Source of the DNA: Serpentinicella alkaliphila
Lineage (GTDB): Bacteria; Bacillota; Clostridia; Peptostreptococcales; Natronincolaceae
Direction of reading: 5' to 3'
NCBI RefSeq assembly: GCF_018141405.1
Contig: NZ_CP058648.1
Location: 1,069,001 to 1,133,000, forward strand
Length of the DNA stretch: 64,000 bases
In this document: positions 1 through 8,567 of the stretch, piece by piece
Numbering within the stretch: position 1 is the first letter of the stretch
Layout: each line of letters opens with the position of its first letter
Made by a program: the position numbers and the translations under genes
Notes under the pieces: generated by a model
Seen by the model: the letters and a program-made list of their open reading frames with translations, nothing else
What the model was told of the DNA's origin: nothing
Database searches by the model: none

Positions 1-533
1 CTTACAAGCAAATAAGATCGAAACATCTTTTCAATAGCATTTAAAAGTGCTAACTTAGATATGCTAGAATCGGCTTTTACCTCATAAATATCCGCATTAA
101 TAAGTTCCCAATTAAGTTTTTGTAGCTTTTTGCATTGAGAGCTATCAATAAGCTCTAAGGGAGTAGTTGCAAAAATATTCCCTGACATTATTTCATGAGC
201 ACCCCAAAACTTGTTATGAATTTCTAAAACACCACTATAGCTTAAGTCAGAGGTTCTTATCTCCGAAAATTTTTCGAGATAATCATCGTCATAATAGTTT
301 TTAGTGGTAACTGGTTTATATAAAAACACTTCGTCGGAAATCTTGTCAATTTTTAAACCATGATAATTTAACTTTCCTTCAGATTTGCTATTGAATCCGC
401 CAGATTTTATTACTTCTTGTTTATATAGAGATAGATTTTCAATTAATTTTTCAATTATTTCTACTTCTCTTTTAGGATTATTTAAAGATAATTTCTTAAC
501 AGTAGTTTTTATATTAGTTATTAAAGAGTTCAT
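1..533 (-). CDS. Hypothetical protein, 3' part beyond the window
   Basis: Open frame on the minus strand from an ATG at 533 to the left edge without a stop (about 177 codons), so the C-terminus is missing. The start follows an AAGGATGG ribosome binding site. The protein begins MNSLITNIKTTVKKLSL and is rich in Lys, Ile, Asn and Ser, with no signal peptide or membrane segment. I do not recognise the family. It lies about 50 bases downstream of the FadR-type regulator on the same strand, so the two may be cotranscribed. Confidence 0.65.
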   Translation of the reverse strand, partial: MNSLITNIKTTVKKLSLNNPKREVEIIEKLIENLSLYKQEVIKSGGFNSKSEGKLNYHGLKIDKISDEVFLYKPVTTKNYYDDDYLEKFSEIRTSDLSYSGVLEIHNKFWGAHEIMSGNIFATTPLELIDSSQCKKLQKLNWELINADIYEVKADSSISKLALLNAIEKMFRSYLLV

Positions 534-583
534 TTGCACCATCCTTGCGGAAAATTACATTTAAATAGACTAATTAAAGCGAA

Positions 584-1291
584 TTAAAAGTTTTTCAAAT
601 ACTGTTCTTCAATGAAATCTATATGTTCCTTCATACAAGCTTTAGCTTCTAAGGGCTGTTTATTCTTAATAGCCTCGTATATTCTGTAATGTTGTGATGA
701 AACCAAATCTTTCTTTTCTACAGTTGTCGTAATTTTACCCCTTGCTTCTTGAACTGAAATATCAATTAGTCCAGAAGATAAATGTAAAATATTTAAAAGT
801 AATAGGTTTTTAGAAGCTTTGGCTATAGAATAATGAAACCTTTGATCCGCAATTTCACTTCTCAGAGTATCATTAATTTTATCAGCCTCGATTAACTCTA
901 CAACTAGTGATCTTAACAGTTCAATTTCTTCATCTGTACATCGCTTTGCGGCCAAATAGGCTGCCTCTAATTCAATAATTCTTCTAAGCTCTATTATTTC
1001 TTGAGGGTTACTTTGTTGTAGAGTAAACAACAAAGTAAGTGGTTGAAATAAAAATTCTTCAAAGCTTTCTTTTATATAGCTACCTTCACCTTGTCTAACA
1101 TGTATAAGCCCTATAATTTCTAAGGCCCTAAAGGCTTCCCTTACAGAAGCTCGACTCACTTGTAATTGTTCGGATAAATCTCTTTCAGAAGGAAGTTTTT
1201 GACCTCTTTTAAGTTCTCCACTAATAATCATTTGTTCTATTTGTTTAATTACTTGTTCGTATACTTTAGTAGTCTTTATTGGACTAAACAT
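584..1291 (-). CDS. FadR-subfamily GntR transcriptional regulator
   Basis: A 235-residue regulator with an N-terminal winged helix (residues about 8-75, containing GQKLPSERDLSEQLQVSRAS, the classic GntR helix-turn-helix) and a C-terminal all-helical FCD ligand-binding domain (about 95-230). FadR-type regulators usually bind small organic acids through a metal held by His/Asp residues. The open frame extends further upstream, but the start chosen here (MFSPIKTTK) has AGGAG 8 bases before it and matches the family N-terminus. It lies between a CofE-like gene and an unknown gene, all on the minus strand, with a terminator separating it from the CofE-like gene. The ligand is unknown. Confidence 0.9.
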   Translation of the reverse strand: MFSPIKTTKVYEQVIKQIEQMIISGELKRGQKLPSERDLSEQLQVSRASVREAFRALEIIGLIHVRQGEGSYIKESFEEFLFQPLTLLFTLQQSNPQEIIELRRIIELEAAYLAAKRCTDEEIELLRSLVVELIEADKINDTLRSEIADQRFHYSIAKASKNLLLLNILHLSSGLIDISVQEARGKITTTVEKKDLVSSQHYRIYEAIKNKQPLEAKACMKEHIDFIEEQYLKNF

Positions 1292-1384
1292 GACACACGC
1301 TCCTAAAAATTGATATAAAGGCCCAATTTCAGTAAATACACTATTGTTTTTATTATACTTTAAGATATAGTTCATTACAACGAG

Positions 1385-1421
1385 AAAAAAGTCCCTGTAG
1401 ATTAAACTAAGGGACTGAAAA
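1385..1421 (-). terminator. Intrinsic terminator of the CofE-like gene
   Basis: Read on the minus strand, GTCCCT and AGGGAC form a stem followed by a run of six U, starting just beyond the stop codon of the CofE-like gene and before the FadR-type gene. Confidence 0.8.
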
Positions 1422-1424
1422 CCA

Positions 1425-2615
1425 TTATTTTGTGTAATTATCGAAATACCCTTGTACAAGTACTATAGGTGTACCTTTATCTCCGCTACCTGATGTTAAA
1501 TCTGAAAGAGAACCAAGTAAGTCTGTAAGTCGTCTTGGTGTTGTTCCTTGAGCAACCATTGCTCCAGTAAGGTCACCCTCTTTATTTTTAATATATTCAG
1601 AAATAGCTTTCTTTAGCTCTTCTCCACGCAGGTTTGCGAAGTCATTATCAGCTAAATACTTTAATTTTACTTCATTTGGAGTACCTTCTAATCCAGATGT
1701 ATAAGCTGGAGAAACAACAGGGTCAGCCAACTCCCATATTTTACCTACAGGATCTTTAAAAGCTCCATCTCCATAAATCATAACCTCAACAGCTTTACCA
1801 GTTAAGGCTTTAAGTTTTTCGTGTATTTCATCTACTACAGGCTGACAATTTCTTGGGAATAGCTTCACACTTTCCTCGGTAGATTTGTTTGATCCTAGTA
1901 AACCATATGATTCGTTAAATCCACTTCCATCTATTGAGGTAGAAAGAATATCATCTAAGCTATATACCTTTTCTCCACCATTAGCCTTTAATATTTTTTT
2001 AGTTCTAAATCTAGTATGGATATCGCAGGTTAAAACATTTTTAGTATAATTTAGTATAGTTTTAGGGTCATTAGAGAAAATGATTTCACATTCTACGCCA
2101 TACCCTTCAACCAATGATTTGTAGTAATCTATATAATCAATACCTGTAAAAGTATGTTTAATATATCCAAAATTATCTCTAAATTGTTTTTCTGTAAGTG
2201 TATCTGTCCAAGGATTAATTCCTTTTTCATCAAGTAACTCAATATCAACTAAGTGATTACCAACTTCATCTGAAGGGTAGCTTAGCATTAAAACTATTTT
2301 TTTCGCACCCTTTGCTATACCTCTTAAACAAATTGCAAAGCGATTACGACTTAAAATCGGAAAAATAACGCCAAAAGTCTCTTCTGCAAATTTAGAACTA
2401 ACATCCTTAGCTATAGCATCAATACTTGCATAGTTACCTTGTGCTCTTGCTACTATAGACTCTGTTACTGCAACAACGTCCTTATCATTTAATGAAAACC
2501 CTTCGGATTTTGATGCTTGTAATACACTATCAACAACAATCTCAGCGATATTATCACCTTTATGTATAATTGGTGCTCTTAAACCTCTTACAATAGTTCC
2601 AACTATTCTTTCCAT
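1425..2615 (-). CDS. CofE-like (coenzyme F420-0:L-glutamate ligase family) protein
   Basis: A 396-residue protein starting MERIVGTIVRGLRAPII. The segments DVVAVTESIVARAQG near residue 50, the Arg-rich FPILSRNRF, and MIYGDGAFKDPVGKIWE in the C-terminal half recall the F420-0 gamma-glutamyl ligase fold (PF01996). That family adds glutamates to F420, but most clostridia lack F420 and keep these homologues with unknown substrates, so I do not assign a reaction. The start has AGGAG 8 bases upstream; a start six codons earlier lacks one. It is transcribed divergently from a LysR-type gene 115 bases away, which may regulate it. No F420 biosynthesis gene is nearby. Confidence 0.8.
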   Translation of the reverse strand: MERIVGTIVRGLRAPIIHKGDNIAEIVVDSVLQASKSEGFSLNDKDVVAVTESIVARAQGNYASIDAIAKDVSSKFAEETFGVIFPILSRNRFAICLRGIAKGAKKIVLMLSYPSDEVGNHLVDIELLDEKGINPWTDTLTEKQFRDNFGYIKHTFTGIDYIDYYKSLVEGYGVECEIIFSNDPKTILNYTKNVLTCDIHTRFRTKKILKANGGEKVYSLDDILSTSIDGSGFNESYGLLGSNKSTEESVKLFPRNCQPVVDEIHEKLKALTGKAVEVMIYGDGAFKDPVGKIWELADPVVSPAYTSGLEGTPNEVKLKYLADNDFANLRGEELKKAISEYIKNKEGDLTGAMVAQGTTPRRLTDLLGSLSDLTSGSGDKGTPIVLVQGYFDNYTK

Positions 2616-2730
2616 TAGTATCTCTCCTAACACTTTATTATCATAGAGTTATTCTCTACTTGTACTATATATTATATTTATGATATAAGTAAAATAAATA
2701 GATGTAATATTACACATAAGGAGAAGTTAT

Positions 2731-3624
2731 ATGATTGGTAAATTAGATTTATATAAAGTATTTACTGAAGTTGTGAGAAATCAAAGCTTTTCTAAAGCTG
2801 CTAAGGAGCTATATATGACTCAACCAGCTGTAAGTCAAGGAATAAAGCAATTAGAAAAGGAACTGCAAATTAGACTTTTTACAAGAACAGCTAAAGGAGT
2901 TACATTAACTAATGAAGCACATATATTATTTGAGTATGTAAGCTCTGCTATTAACTTAATAAATGTTGGCGAAAAAAAGCTGTTGGAATCAAAAGACTTG
3001 ATGACAGGAGAATTAAAAATAGGAGTAGGAGATACAATCTCTAAGTATTACTTATTGCCATATTTAGAAAAGTTTCACAATTTATCACCTAATATAAAGC
3101 TAAAAATAATGAATAGAACAACTATGGAATTAATTAATATGACCAAGTCAGGAGAGGTAGATTTAGCAATTTGCAATCTACCTATAAAAGATCCTGCTAT
3201 TGAGGTAAAGAAGATTATAGATATACATGATATTTTTGTATGTGGAGACAAGTTTAAACATCTAACAAAGGAACCAATGAATATTGAAGTGCTACTGAAA
3301 CATCCTTTAATTTTTCTAGAGCCCAAATCTAACTCAAGAAATTATGTAGAGAAATATTTGTTAACAAAGGGTATAAAAATAAAACCAGAAATAGAATTGG
3401 GATCTCATGATCTATTACTTGAATTTGCAAAAATAAATCTTGGAATAGCCTGTGTAGTTAAGGAATTTTCCCAAGAATATTTAAATACAGGTTTAGTTCA
3501 TAAAATTCACTTAAATAAAAGTATTCCAAAGCGGGGGATGGGAGTATGTTATTTAAAGAGTGTATCATTGTCTCCGGCATCAAAAAGGTTTATTGAGATA
3601 TTAGAAGAAAGCCATACTGCTTAA
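2731..3624 (+). CDS. LysR-family transcriptional regulator
   Basis: A 297-residue LysR-type regulator. The N-terminal helix-turn-helix (about residues 6-65) includes SFSKAAKELYMTQPAVSQ followed by the linker helix, and a periplasmic-binding-protein-like effector domain covers about 90-290. The start follows AAGGAGAAG. It is divergent from the CofE-like gene, the usual arrangement for a LysR regulator and its target, so regulation of that gene is a reasonable inference. The effector is unknown. Confidence 0.93.
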   Translation: MIGKLDLYKVFTEVVRNQSFSKAAKELYMTQPAVSQGIKQLEKELQIRLFTRTAKGVTLTNEAHILFEYVSSAINLINVGEKKLLESKDLMTGELKIGVGDTISKYYLLPYLEKFHNLSPNIKLKIMNRTTMELINMTKSGEVDLAICNLPIKDPAIEVKKIIDIHDIFVCGDKFKHLTKEPMNIEVLLKHPLIFLEPKSNSRNYVEKYLLTKGIKIKPEIELGSHDLLLEFAKINLGIACVVKEFSQEYLNTGLVHKIHLNKSIPKRGMGVCYLKSVSLSPASKRFIEILEESHTA

Positions 3625-3652
3625 GTGGAAAATAACTAAACTAACATTTTAA

Positions 3653-3678
3653 CATCCGACAGGGTGGATTTTTTTTAT
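3653..3678 (+). terminator. Weak intrinsic terminator after the LysR gene
   Basis: A short imperfect hairpin (ATCC pairing with GGAT, extended across one mismatch) is followed by eight T residues. The stem is short, so this is tentative. Confidence 0.4.
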
Positions 3679-3894
3679 AAAAAATTGATGTAAATATAAA
3701 AATCAGGTTATGTCAATATGATCAAATAATAAGGTAAGCAGAAATATAGCAATGGTTATTAAAGACTTTGTGAGGTACAAAGTGTATTTAAAAAAGAATT
3801 AATCATAGTACAACTTAATTTTGGTATAAAATTCTAAAAAAAAGAAAAAAATAGGAATAAAATCCTAAATTTTAAATAAGATTTAATAAATATA

Positions 3895-3968
3895 ACAGGA
3901 GACGAAGAAGTACGCTTAATAATTGGGCACTTTAAGGCGTATGGAGTGAGTGGTGCAACCGACCTGAG
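3895..3968 (+). ncRNA. Cyclic-di-GMP-II riboswitch aptamer (RF01786 class)
   Basis: The core AATTGGGCACTT and, 28 bases on, GTGGTGCAACCGACC closely match the class II c-di-GMP aptamer known from Clostridium acetobutylicum, as I recall that sequence. Supporting structure is visible: GGCAC/GTGC pairing, a pseudoknot between GTACGCTT (3910-3917) and AAGGCGTAT (3933-3941), and a closing P1 helix between CAGG (3896-3899) and CCTG (3963-3966). It lies about 150 bases upstream of a sensor kinase gene. Class II aptamers bind c-di-GMP and in clostridia control motility, pili and surface proteins. Confidence 0.88.
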
Positions 3969-4007
3969 TTATTGTTGTAATATACAATAGTTTAGGTCGA
4001 TTTTTTT
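3960..4007 (+). terminator. Riboswitch expression-platform terminator
   Basis: CGACCTGAGTTATTGT pairs with ACAATAGTTTAGGTCG (about 16 pairs including G-U wobbles) and is followed by seven T. Its 5' arm reuses the aptamer's 3' P1 strand (CCTG) and part of the conserved CCGACC. Ligand-stabilised P1 should therefore block the terminator, so I infer that c-di-GMP turns the downstream genes on. Confidence 0.85.
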
Positions 4008-4118
4008 AAAAGCAAAATGAGACAGGTCCTGTAACATCAATATATAAGAGGGATGCTCTTAAATTAAAATGATTTTTTTTTGTTAATAAAGTAACAGTTA
4101 GATAAAGGAGGGGTTTTC

Positions 4119-5825
4119 TTGTTAGAAATTAAAGAATACAGGAAAATATCTTTATTACAAGGATATCCAGAGTTCATTAAAATCACTTTTATTTTTAGAT
4201 ATTTAACTTTATTGATTACATCATTGTTCTACTTATTTGGAAGTGTGGAACACTCCTTTCTAAGAAAATGGATCATTATATTCTGCATAAGTTTATCTGC
4301 AATAGTACTTAATCTATTATACATAAAAAGTGAGCAATCTAAATATAATACGATAGTATTAATCCTAATTGAAACTATAGGAAATTCAGCAATACTCATT
4401 CCATCTGGAGGGTTAAATAGCCCATATGTATGGTATTCACTGAATACAATTTTAGTAGCTGCAGTGAAACTGGATTATAAGGTTTGTTGGTTAAATTTAG
4501 CTATATATTTATTTAATTCAACTTACATTACTAACTTATTAGTTAATGAACAAGTTAATTTGTTTGAAGCTTTTGTTAAAGAATCAAATCTAATACTAAG
4601 TTTTGTTTTAATTACAGGAGTTATATTACTTTTAGCCAAATATGCCCAAGAAAATGAAGAAAAAACTAATAATTTAAAGATAGCTAACAGTAAACTAATC
4701 TATGCAAACCATAGAATAAAAGAATCAATGAATCATATTATGGATTTATATAAATCTGTTGAGCTGTTTGCATCACAAGAAAATAGTAGAGATTTAATTA
4801 ATATAATAACAGAGTATTGTAATAAAGTAATAAGAACTGAGACTGTAATATTTATGAGTCAAACCAAAGGTATTACGCCAATAACAATTAGGTCAGAAAT
4901 GGAACAATTAGATAAAAAAATTGCAAATGAGTTGCAAAGCAAAAATATTTGCTTAGCTAACTGTGAGACTCTCGAACATATTATAAATGATAAAAGGTTT
5001 TTGTTTGTATCGGTGGGGAACAATTGCAAAAACTTTGGCGCTATCGGAATAGATTTGGATTCAAGTTTAAAAATAAATACAGAAGAAGAGGTAGTAGAGC
5101 AGTTAAAGTTAGTAGCAAATCTTAGCTCTATATTATTTGAGAAATTCGAGCTTCAGCAATTTGCAGAGGAGCTACTAATAAATAAAGAGCAAAATAGAAT
5201 AGCTGATGAGATACATGATGGAACACTACAAAGATTATTTAGCACTTCATGTGGAATTTATGAAACGATTAAAAGACTTAAAAAAAGCAGTCTAATAGAC
5301 ATTGAAAGGGATTTAAATATTATTAGGAAATCACTTAATGAAACAATGAGAGAACTGAGAGAAACCGTATACGGGCTTAGTTGGAAGAAGAATGGAGAAA
5401 ACAACTTTATTGCACAAATACTAAATTTTATAAATGATACTAAGGTATTAAACAATATAAATATAGAGTTTAGTCTAAATGGTTCAGATGAAATGCTTTC
5501 ACTCAAGCAAAAGAAGGCACTATATAGAATAATTTGTGAAGGAACGAGTAATGCCATAAGGCATGCAAAAGCAACTAATATATACATAATTCTTACCTTA
5601 GATAGAGAGTATACTACTTTAGAGATTATAGATAATGGTGTAGGCTTTGACATAAAAAGAGTAGAGAGTGAGAATAAGATGGGATTAGGCATTGGAAATA
5701 TAAGGAATTTGGTTAATACATTAAGAGGGGATATTTATTTTAACAGCTCAATCGGTGGAGGAACGATAATAGAAATTACGGTTTCAAATAATGAAAATCT
5801 TTTAGTTAAGGAGGAAGTCGGATGA
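4119..5825 (+). CDS. NarL/DegS-type membrane sensor histidine kinase
   Basis: A 568-residue kinase with a TTG start behind AAAGGAGGGG. About six N-terminal membrane segments (residues 25-175) are followed by a coiled coil (about 178-215), a GAF-like region (about 220-345), and a HisKA_3 dimerisation domain with the H-box ADEIHDGTLQRL (phospho-acceptor His366). The ATPase domain has an N-box near GTSNAIRHA (Asn478), DNGVGFD (about 505-511) and MGLGIGNIRN. This layout is typical of NarX/DegS/LiaS-type kinases paired with LuxR-type regulators. Its stop overlaps the start of the partner regulator. It is the first gene behind the c-di-GMP-II riboswitch, so its level should follow c-di-GMP. The signal sensed is unknown. 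Confidence 0.93.
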   Translation: MLEIKEYRKISLLQGYPEFIKITFIFRYLTLLITSLFYLFGSVEHSFLRKWIIIFCISLSAIVLNLLYIKSEQSKYNTIVLILIETIGNSAILIPSGGLNSPYVWYSLNTILVAAVKLDYKVCWLNLAIYLFNSTYITNLLVNEQVNLFEAFVKESNLILSFVLITGVILLLAKYAQENEEKTNNLKIANSKLIYANHRIKESMNHIMDLYKSVELFASQENSRDLINIITEYCNKVIRTETVIFMSQTKGITPITIRSEMEQLDKKIANELQSKNICLANCETLEHIINDKRFLFVSVGNNCKNFGAIGIDLDSSLKINTEEEVVEQLKLVANLSSILFEKFELQQFAEELLINKEQNRIADEIHDGTLQRLFSTSCGIYETIKRLKKSSLIDIERDLNIIRKSLNETMRELRETVYGLSWKKNGENNFIAQILNFINDTKVLNNINIEFSLNGSDEMLSLKQKKALYRIICEGTSNAIRHAKATNIYIILTLDREYTTLEIIDNGVGFDIKRVESENKMGLGIGNIRNLVNTLRGDIYFNSSIGGGTIIEITVSNNENLLVKEEVG

Positions 5826-6460
5826 TTAATATACTAATTGTGGATGATCATCCCCTAGTTAGGAAGGGGCTAGTATCAATTTTATCACTTGAGGATGATA
5901 TTAACGAAATCAAAGAAGCCGCTAACATTAAAGAGGCAACGAATTTACTTGAAACATATAACCCACAAATCACAATTCTAGATTTAAACTTAGGAAAAGA
6001 ATACGGATTAGATTTGATTAGTAAAGCTAAGTCAAAAACTGATAGCAAATTTATTATTATAACCTCTTCTTATAAAAAGGAAGACTTTGAAAAAGCTCAA
6101 GAAATAGGAGTAGATGGATACATATTAAAGGATGCTTTTACAGAAGATATCATATACGCGTTAAGTATAGTTAAGAGGGGAAAAAAGTTTATTGATAATG
6201 AAATATTGCAACAGAGCATGAAAAATAATAAAAGAGAAAAAGAAAAATTAGACGAGTTAACTTCTAGAGAGATGGAAGTTCTAGAAGAGTTAGGTAAAGG
6301 GCAAAGCAATATTGAAATAGCACAAACACTTTATATCTCACCTTATACAGTAAAGAAGCATGTCAGTAGCATATTAAGCAAGCTAAATTTACATCACCGG
6401 ACTGAGGCAGCACTTTATATTAATAGTTCATTAAAATTAAAGCGATCTACGATTATTTGA
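5822..6460 (+). CDS. NarL/LuxR-family response regulator
   Basis: A 212-residue regulator. The receiver domain (1-120) has the acidic pair Asp8/Asp9, phospho-acceptor Asp54 (ILDLNLG) and Lys103 (YILKDAF). The LuxR-type helix-turn-helix (about 145-205) contains LTSREMEVLEELGKGQSN and YTVKKHVSSILSKL. The ATG overlaps the kinase stop by four bases, so it is the kinase's partner. The camelysin-like gene starts 25 bases downstream, which makes the fibre locus its obvious target, either in one transcript or by activation of a later promoter. Confidence 0.95.
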   Translation: MINILIVDDHPLVRKGLVSILSLEDDINEIKEAANIKEATNLLETYNPQITILDLNLGKEYGLDLISKAKSKTDSKFIIITSSYKKEDFEKAQEIGVDGYILKDAFTEDIIYALSIVKRGKKFIDNEILQQSMKNNKREKEKLDELTSREMEVLEELGKGQSNIEIAQTLYISPYTVKKHVSSILSKLNLHHRTEAALYINSSLKLKRSTII

Positions 6461-6485
6461 TGCAAAAATTAGAGGAGGAGTTAAA

Positions 6486-7016
6486 TTGGCAAGAAAAAAA
6501 AGAAAGGGAATTGGTATAGGAAAACAAATAATAATAGTTTCTTGTGTAATTGCACTGAATCTAGTAGGAATAAGTTATGCTCTATGGAATACAGGAACGA
6601 TTATTGAATCAACTGTTTCTACTGGGTATATTAATCCTGTATTTACTACAGGGGGTAGAACCTATTCAGTAGGAACACTGGATTTACTAACGAATGAGAT
6701 TGTTGAGTTGGAAATAGAAGTTGATCATGATGCTGGAACCGTGCCTCATAAATTTATAGGTTACGATGTATATTCATATCCAACGAATATAGATATTAGT
6801 TTTACAGGTAATGGTATAAAACTTACTGCTCCTGAAATTCCTGGAGAATACACCTATGAGGTAGTACTAAGGTATATTCAGTATAATGGCTTTGGTTGGG
6901 AGAAAGATTTAACGATAAAGGGCGGAATAAATGTAACGGAACCACTTCCAGTTTTGGGTACAGATACAGTTGGGATTGAAAAAATAGAATTTGATAGCGG
7001 ACTACAAGAAAAGTGA
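6486..7016 (+). CDS. Camelysin/TasA-like secreted protein (SipW-type signal)
   Basis: A 176-residue protein with a TTG start behind AGAGGAGGAG. The basic N-terminus (MARKKRKGIGIG) leads to a hydrophobic stretch ending ISYALWNTG, the form of signal peptide cut by SipW-type peptidases in TasA and camelysin proteins. After cleavage the mature chain has the usual small beta-rich start (TVSTGYINPVFT). The rest looks like an immunoglobulin-type beta domain (GTVPHKFIGYDVYS; GEYTYEVVLRYI). It is smaller than TasA (about 260 residues) and could be a minor fibre component. It follows the response regulator directly and precedes the signal peptidase gene. Confidence 0.75.
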   Translation: MARKKRKGIGIGKQIIIVSCVIALNLVGISYALWNTGTIIESTVSTGYINPVFTTGGRTYSVGTLDLLTNEIVELEIEVDHDAGTVPHKFIGYDVYSYPTNIDISFTGNGIKLTAPEIPGEYTYEVVLRYIQYNGFGWEKDLTIKGGINVTEPLPVLGTDTVGIEKIEFDSGLQEK

Positions 7017-7104
7017 TATTAAAATAAATTGCTTTAATGAAGCTTATGAGGAAATGTAGTCGATGTTAATTATAAGAGATTCATATGTTAAGCGGGGGAT
7101 ATAA

Positions 7105-8310
7105 GTGGTAGTTTATAGTGTTTTGCAAGGCATTATACTTAAAAAAAAGTGGATAATATTGACTTCATTAGCAATAGCAATATATTTAGTAGAGAACTCA
7201 CCGTTAGTCACGGTATTAGGGAGTTATAAATTTAATTATGTGATAAAGCCTATTTTATGGAGTGGGCTAATTATTCTTGTGTGGATGTTTCCACAGGTAA
7301 GATCTCAGACAAAGTTAAAGTATAGAGAAAATATAAATATGTGGGCGTTTAATTTCGCAGTTATGTTTATATTAATTTCAATTGTGGCAGGATTGTTTGA
7401 CGGACTAGGAAAAAGCCCGTATAACCATTCTGTCTCAGGATTATTTTTTAATATCATATTTGTTGTACCTAAATTGGTGGCCCTAGAGGTTATAAGAAAC
7501 TATATAGTAAATACAATATTAAAAGAAGAGAAGTTATATATTTTTATTATAATAGCCTCTATTATAACTATTGTAAGTTTTCAGTTAAGTAGAATTTTAT
7601 CCTTAGAGGGATTAGATAGCAAAGTACAGTTTGTAGGACAGTACTTTGCACCAGAATTTTGTCATAATCTACTCGCTACCTATTTAGTTTTTATTGGAGG
7701 ACTTATACCTTCTATTATTTACATGGGAATTTTGCAAGGTTTTCATTGGATGTCTCCAATATTACCAGATTTAAAATGGATAACTTCAGCCTTAATCGGC
7801 ATACTAGTTCCAATGTTTTTTCTTATTACTATTCAGAGTATTCACCTTACACAGAGTAAAAAGCTAAAAAGAAGAGAAAAAACCCAGGAGAGCCCTATAA
7901 GTTGGATGACGACTAGTGTGTTATCTATAATGATTGTATGGTTTTCTTTAGGAGTATTTCCAATATATCCATCAGCAGTAGCTACAGGAAGTATGGAACC
8001 AATTATCTACCCTGGTGATGTGATTTTAGTGAAGCAGAATATTATAGTAAATGAACTTCAAGAAGGCGATGTAATACAGTTTCAAAGAGGCAATATTTTA
8101 ATAACTCACAGAATTATTGATATAGAGGAGGATAGAGGGGCATTAGTAGGTTTTGTAACCAAAGGTGATAACAACTCTTCTGTAGACGTGGAAATTGTCA
8201 AGCCTGAATATGTAAGAGGCAAAATTGTAAAAGTTGTCCCTAAAGTAGGTTGGCCTACTTTGCTATTTAGGAGTAGAAAGAATGTAAATTTAGATGAAAT
8301 TGTGTTCTAG
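7105..8310 (+). CDS. sipW: SipW-type signal peptidase I with polytopic N-terminal domain
   Basis: A 401-residue membrane protein with a GTG start behind GCGGGGGA. The C-terminal 120 residues are an ER/SipW-type signal peptidase: catalytic Ser296 in ATGSMEPIIYPGD, His335 in LITHRIIDI (in place of the lysine of the bacterial Lep type) and Asp355 in TKGDNN. Ordinary SipW has about 190 residues. Here an extra 270 residues with around eight hydrophobic segments precede the peptidase and are not part of the catalytic family. It should cut the SipW-type signals of the two neighbouring camelysin/TasA-like proteins at the outer face of the membrane. Confidence 0.88.
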   Translation: MVVYSVLQGIILKKKWIILTSLAIAIYLVENSPLVTVLGSYKFNYVIKPILWSGLIILVWMFPQVRSQTKLKYRENINMWAFNFAVMFILISIVAGLFDGLGKSPYNHSVSGLFFNIIFVVPKLVALEVIRNYIVNTILKEEKLYIFIIIASIITIVSFQLSRILSLEGLDSKVQFVGQYFAPEFCHNLLATYLVFIGGLIPSIIYMGILQGFHWMSPILPDLKWITSALIGILVPMFFLITIQSIHLTQSKKLKRREKTQESPISWMTTSVLSIMIVWFSLGVFPIYPSAVATGSMEPIIYPGDVILVKQNIIVNELQEGDVIQFQRGNILITHRIIDIEEDRGALVGFVTKGDNNSSVDVEIVKPEYVRGKIVKVVPKVGWPTLLFRSRKNVNLDEIVF

Positions 8311-8341
8311 AGGATATGTTGACAAACTATCCTCTATTTTT
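8309..8341 (+). terminator. Intrinsic terminator after the signal peptidase gene
   Basis: AGAGGATA and TATCCTCT form a stem around an 11-base loop, followed by ATTTTT. The stem begins within the stop codon. Some read-through is possible because the run of T is broken by one A. Confidence 0.7.
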
Positions 8342-8379
8342 AATTTATATACCAACAATAAAAAGTTGTTATATAAATT
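8342..8379 (+). repeat. AT-rich inverted repeat upstream of the TasA-like gene
   Basis: AATTTATATA pairs with TATATAAATT, and CAAC with GTTG across one mismatch, giving a 14-pair hairpin about 190 bases before the TasA-like gene. No T-tract follows. It may act as an mRNA end-protecting structure or as a binding site. Confidence 0.5.
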
Positions 8380-8567
8380 GTAAGTCTAAATGAGTAAAGT
8401 ATGGTTTGCATTTAAAAAAACTTGGTTCTCTAGAGGTAGTATAAATTCTACTTTTGTGGGATTTGAGCTAAAGAAATCAGGGCTATAATTAACATATAGC
8501 AAGTATATTAAAGATATAAATGCTACTTGCGAAATTACAAATCAAATTAAAAGGAGAGGAATTATTA

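Noticed and set aside
3075-3326. Minus-strand open frame inside the LysR gene
   Set aside because: It lies fully within a clear LysR gene, has no ribosome binding site and its composition is that of an antisense shadow.
4022-4061. Palindromes ACAGGTCCTGT and TAAGAGGGATGCTCTTA after the riboswitch terminator as a second aptamer
   Set aside because: Both are simple short hairpins with no conserved riboswitch core; they may only shape the leader RNA.
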